Of a DNA stretch of 56,375 bases, positions 53,203-56,375 are shown piece by piece. Origin of the DNA: Rhizophagus sp. LPA8_4_AMF (Eukaryota > Glomeromycota > Glomeromycetes > Glomerales > Glomeraceae); assembly GCA_021464525.1 (NCBI GenBank), contig JADRCO010000084.1:1-56375 (forward strand), written 5' to 3'. A model generated the notes under the pieces. The model was not told where the DNA came from. It did no database searches and saw only the letters and a program-made list of their open reading frames with translations. A program made the position numbers and the translations under genes. How positions within the stretch are numbered: position 1 is the stretch's first letter; each line of letters begins with the position of its first letter.

Positions 53203-54414
53203 TGGATCAATATGCATTTCATTTGTTAAACCAAAGAAATATCGCGTAAAAATTAATTCAGTTTAAAAAATTTCCAAAAGTAAAAATTTAAAATGAAAAC
53301 CAAGGAAGAAAAAAAATTGAAAATAAATATCATTTAATACGAGTAGCTATATACGTATATATCATATAGGCCGGGATTATGTCTCATTGGGTTTTTGATT
53401 TTCAGGATTTCGTAGTGGATCCATCCAATATAATGGCTTAAAAGGATTATTAACATTTTAAATAAGTAAATTATTGTTTATATATTATACAGATTATGAA
53501 CGTTATATAACTTGTGGAGAGATTAAATATTTTTAAGTACAAAATCAATCATGTAATAAAAGAGATAGAGATCTGTCAGAAAATTGGAATCCGACATGAT
53601 GTCAAATAAAAGTAAAAATTACATGAAAAAATTATTTTAAAAAACAAACTATTTGAAACTTTGGGATAAATGTTGCAGCCAAATCTCGATATTCAGAAGC
53701 ATATTAAGTTAAATCTGTCACGTGATTAAATTATTAATTTTGGCCAGAATTAAGATTTTAATTATCCCCAAGATCAAGCATAAATTATGAGAAATTCAAA
53801 CCACGTGATCAAGGCATATCAATAAAAGTTATATAAGTTTTATATAAAATTTGGTATATCAAGATTTTTTAAATAAGATAAAATAGGGTTTTAAAAAAGT
53901 TCAGTAGTCAAAAGTTTATTATATCATGAGTTTATTCTATTAAAATCAAACTGTATGTATTAAAATATGTTAGTATTAAATAAGTGAGCATTATTTAAGA
54001 AATAAAAATTATATATCAAAAAATCACTAGTGAATTAAATAGGCTTTATTTAATAATCATATATTTTTCCTAAAAAAATTTCCTAATTCTTAGGAATTTT
54101 GCACATTCCTAAAATAAATTTTTTACCTCTGAGAATCACCCTTTCTGGATTGAGAACTGTGACTTGTGTAAAAATATTCTTTGATTATCTATCAAAACTG
54201 TTGCACTAAAAATTTAAGTTTGATAATATGAGATCGTTTATACACTTCAAAAGATTAGGTTTATGTGAAAAAAAAATTTTTCTAATAAGGAGTTAACAGA
54301 TGACGTATTAAAAAAATGTCCAATTTTTTTTTTAATAACTTGTAACATGTTAAAATAACAAATCTAAAGATTTATCTATGAAAAACCCCTTATTATCATT
54401 ATACCATAAATAGT
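53203..54414. other. Intergenic, no gene seen
   Basis: AT-rich spacer with CACGTG palindromes near 53719 and 53803. No supported ORF. Confidence 0.45.
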
Positions 54415-56230
54415 ATGAAAGTTACAAAAAAGTTAAATCAAAAAAGATTTAAAAAGGTTGAAAAATATTACGATCTATCAATTCTTTATCTGTTATCACC
54501 CTGCATAAATGAATTCTACTCTGCTACAAATATTTTATATTCTATCTTTTATTTTCTTAAAAAAAAAATATCAATTTTAACGAAGTCATTAAATATGGTA
54601 CTCAATTTGGCAGTATTAATTTATTGCCCAATGATCTTGATGTTATTAACGAAGAGTGGAATGATGTTGAACAAGATTATGAAGCTATGAAGCTACTCCC
54701 AAACAAATATAAGAATTATGTTTGTGTTAGAACAACTCCTGATAGAATCTGTTTTTTTAATAGTATATCTTTAATAGTATTTGGAAATGAAAATTTCAAT
54801 ATCCAGTTATGGTTAGCTGTAATAATTGAGTTAATATCATATGCACCATTCTATTTACAACAACAAATCTTTGAGCAAAATATTATTTTTAAAGAAGAAA
54901 CACTTAATGATAATAGAAATGGAACTATAAATAATAATTGTGAATTTAAAAAAGAAAATAAATATATTTTTGAAATAAAATTAATGTGTAAACCACATTC
55001 ATGATGTTCTATGGTAGCATTCTTTGGGTTAGCATCAGTTCTGCATAGACCTATAGAATCTCTTTTCCCAAATATAAACAATAAATTTATGAATTAAATT
55101 TATAATCGTATAATTTTGCCAAGGCAAAGTACAAATAATTTATCTCAATGTATTATTATATGGAGTTCTTGTTCTGCAAAACAATTTCAAGTTCATATCA
55201 AGCAAATTATTTTGTACCAGTTTTTAAAAGGAAAGTGGCAATAAACAATTCTATTAATATAACGTAAAAATCACAAGATTATTTTGATGATCCTTTTCTT
55301 TTTTCAAGTAACAAATTATCTGTCATTCAAAATTATTTATCTATTACTGATGATTATAATAAACAAACTATTGAGGATAGTGATAAATCTATTGTTGAAA
55401 GTTGTAATGAAAATTATGAGCAATCGGTTATTGAAAGTTATATTAAAGAAGATTATAATGATCAATTCGTTATTGAGCAACCTATTATTGAAAAAAACTA
55501 TATTGAAAGAAAGCAAAATTTAGATCTATTAGGATTGCTTATGGGTATTGATAAGTCATCAATTCCTGATGTTGAAAATAATAATGGCTATCTAATTTAT
55601 CAAGAAGATTTTTAATTTACAATTTCTCAAAAAGAAGCATTAGATAAATTAATTTTATGTATTATTAATGATCAAGAACTTAATTATCATTGAAAATCAT
55701 GGTAAATAAGCAATTTTTATTTAGTTGAATTACTTAAAAGAAAATTAGAATTTCCATCACAAATATTTATAACTGTTAAAAGAACGTATGAATCTAACAA
55801 AATTTTGACAAAATATTGTTACTGTGAAGGGTGTTGTAAAAATGAAAAAGTAATGTTTAAAATAGTAATTAATAAATTAGATTTGATTAATTCTAAAGAA
55901 TTGATTAATATTAATGCGATTTTTTTAATAAATAAAAAAAAATGCAAGCATTTAGAAGGCAAATTATTTGAACAATATCATGAATTAGCTAGACAACATT
56001 TGATAGAATTTAATTATAAATTACCTCATCGATATGCAAAAAAAATATTAGCTACTATTAAAAATGAAGTTAGATACATAGGTAATCAACAAGGTATACC
56101 ATCAGCTAATGCTGCAAAAGTAATTAATTCTATCAGTAATGTTTTTGAAGTTCAGATCTACATGGAATCCTTATTTTCCATAATTAATAAGGATACGCAT
56201 AGATTCTTCCCCACCTCAGCGGATCTTTGA
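54415..56230 (+). pseudogene. Decayed OTU/vertnin-like, transposon-associated gene
   Basis: The first block (about 54567-55094) includes PDRICFFNSISLIVFGNENF, matching the DGxC-(F/L)FRS-type catalytic Cys motif of OTU/vertnin-like domains. A TGA at 55002-55004 replaces an expected Trp codon, and the frame then continues CSMVAFFGLASVLHRPIESLFP, a vertnin-type segment. After a frameshift a second block (about 55170-56230) starts SSYQANYFVPVF, where the family usually has NHFVP, so the presumed catalytic His is Tyr. It has in-frame stops at 55613, 55691 and 55703. The end contains a Cys-rich KYCYCEGCCKNEK segment and a helical basic region (HLEGKLFEQYHELARQH). Origin from a multicopy DNA transposon is inference. 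No intact product is possible. Confidence 0.55.
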
Positions 56231-56375
56231 TCAAAATTTTCAAACAGAATCCTTAAGGATTGGAAAAAATCCTTAGAGATATTTAGTTATTTATTAATAG
56301 ATTTTATTATCAATTAATTTATTTATTTATTATTAATGTATTTATTAATTTAACTATATATTATTACATATTTTC

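Noticed and set aside
1..56375. CRISPR arrays, bacterial operons, riboswitches
   Set aside because: No regularly spaced identical repeats, no Shine-Dalgarno-led gene strings, and introns show the DNA is eukaryotic.

Overview
The window looks like nuclear DNA from an arbuscular mycorrhizal fungus of the Rhizophagus type (Glomeromycotina). This is inferred from four things. The DNA is very AT-rich. The genes carry short GT-AG introns. There are families of F-box/leucine-rich-repeat-like and BTB proteins of the kind expanded in those genomes. The gene-poor spacers are full of small inverted-repeat elements and decayed transposon genes. No bacterial operon, CRISPR array, rRNA gene or intact canonical tRNA was found.

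Layout. 1-8.2 kb is gene-poor: repeat ends, one unrecognised intronless ORF (1503-2087), a frameshifted gene relic (about 3.35-4.1 kb), a D-arm-less tRNA-like sequence (5451-5509) and a pair of matching hairpins (5.7-5.95 kb). 8.2-9.2 kb holds a four-exon THEM6-like hot-dog thioesterase with a 29-nt microexon. 10.1-18.3 kb holds two tandem LtrA-type membrane protein genes (750 and 725 aa). Both have eleven exons with the same intron positions and phases, and three inverted-repeat elements lie between them. 18.7-20.2 kb is a two-exon type II membrane glycosyltransferase of O-fucosyltransferase type. Two long F-box genes follow (21.0-22.8 and 25.5-27.3 kb).

From 31 to 52 kb runs a cluster of one intronless family with a BTB - BACK-like - SPRY layout. 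It has five intact genes on both strands, one copy split by a 10-bp deletion, one heavily decayed copy and one relic of about 120 bp. A DIRS-like retroelement fragment lies inside it. Past 52 kb there are a PIF/Harbinger-like MITE beside the BTB relic, a second copy of an element also seen at 14 kb with a TA-flanked MITE nested inside it, and at the window end a decayed OTU/vertnin-like transposon-associated gene.

How the genes may fit together (inference): BTB-SPRY and F-box proteins are typical substrate receptors of CUL3 and SCF ubiquitin ligases, so 21-52 kb reads as an island of duplicating and decaying ubiquitin-ligase receptor genes. Conserved BTB ends joined to variable SPRY loops make the BTB-SPRY cluster the best candidate here for an undescribed recognition system. 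Exon boundaries were set by hand from splice signals, reading frame and comparison between paralogues; no database or transcript data were used.
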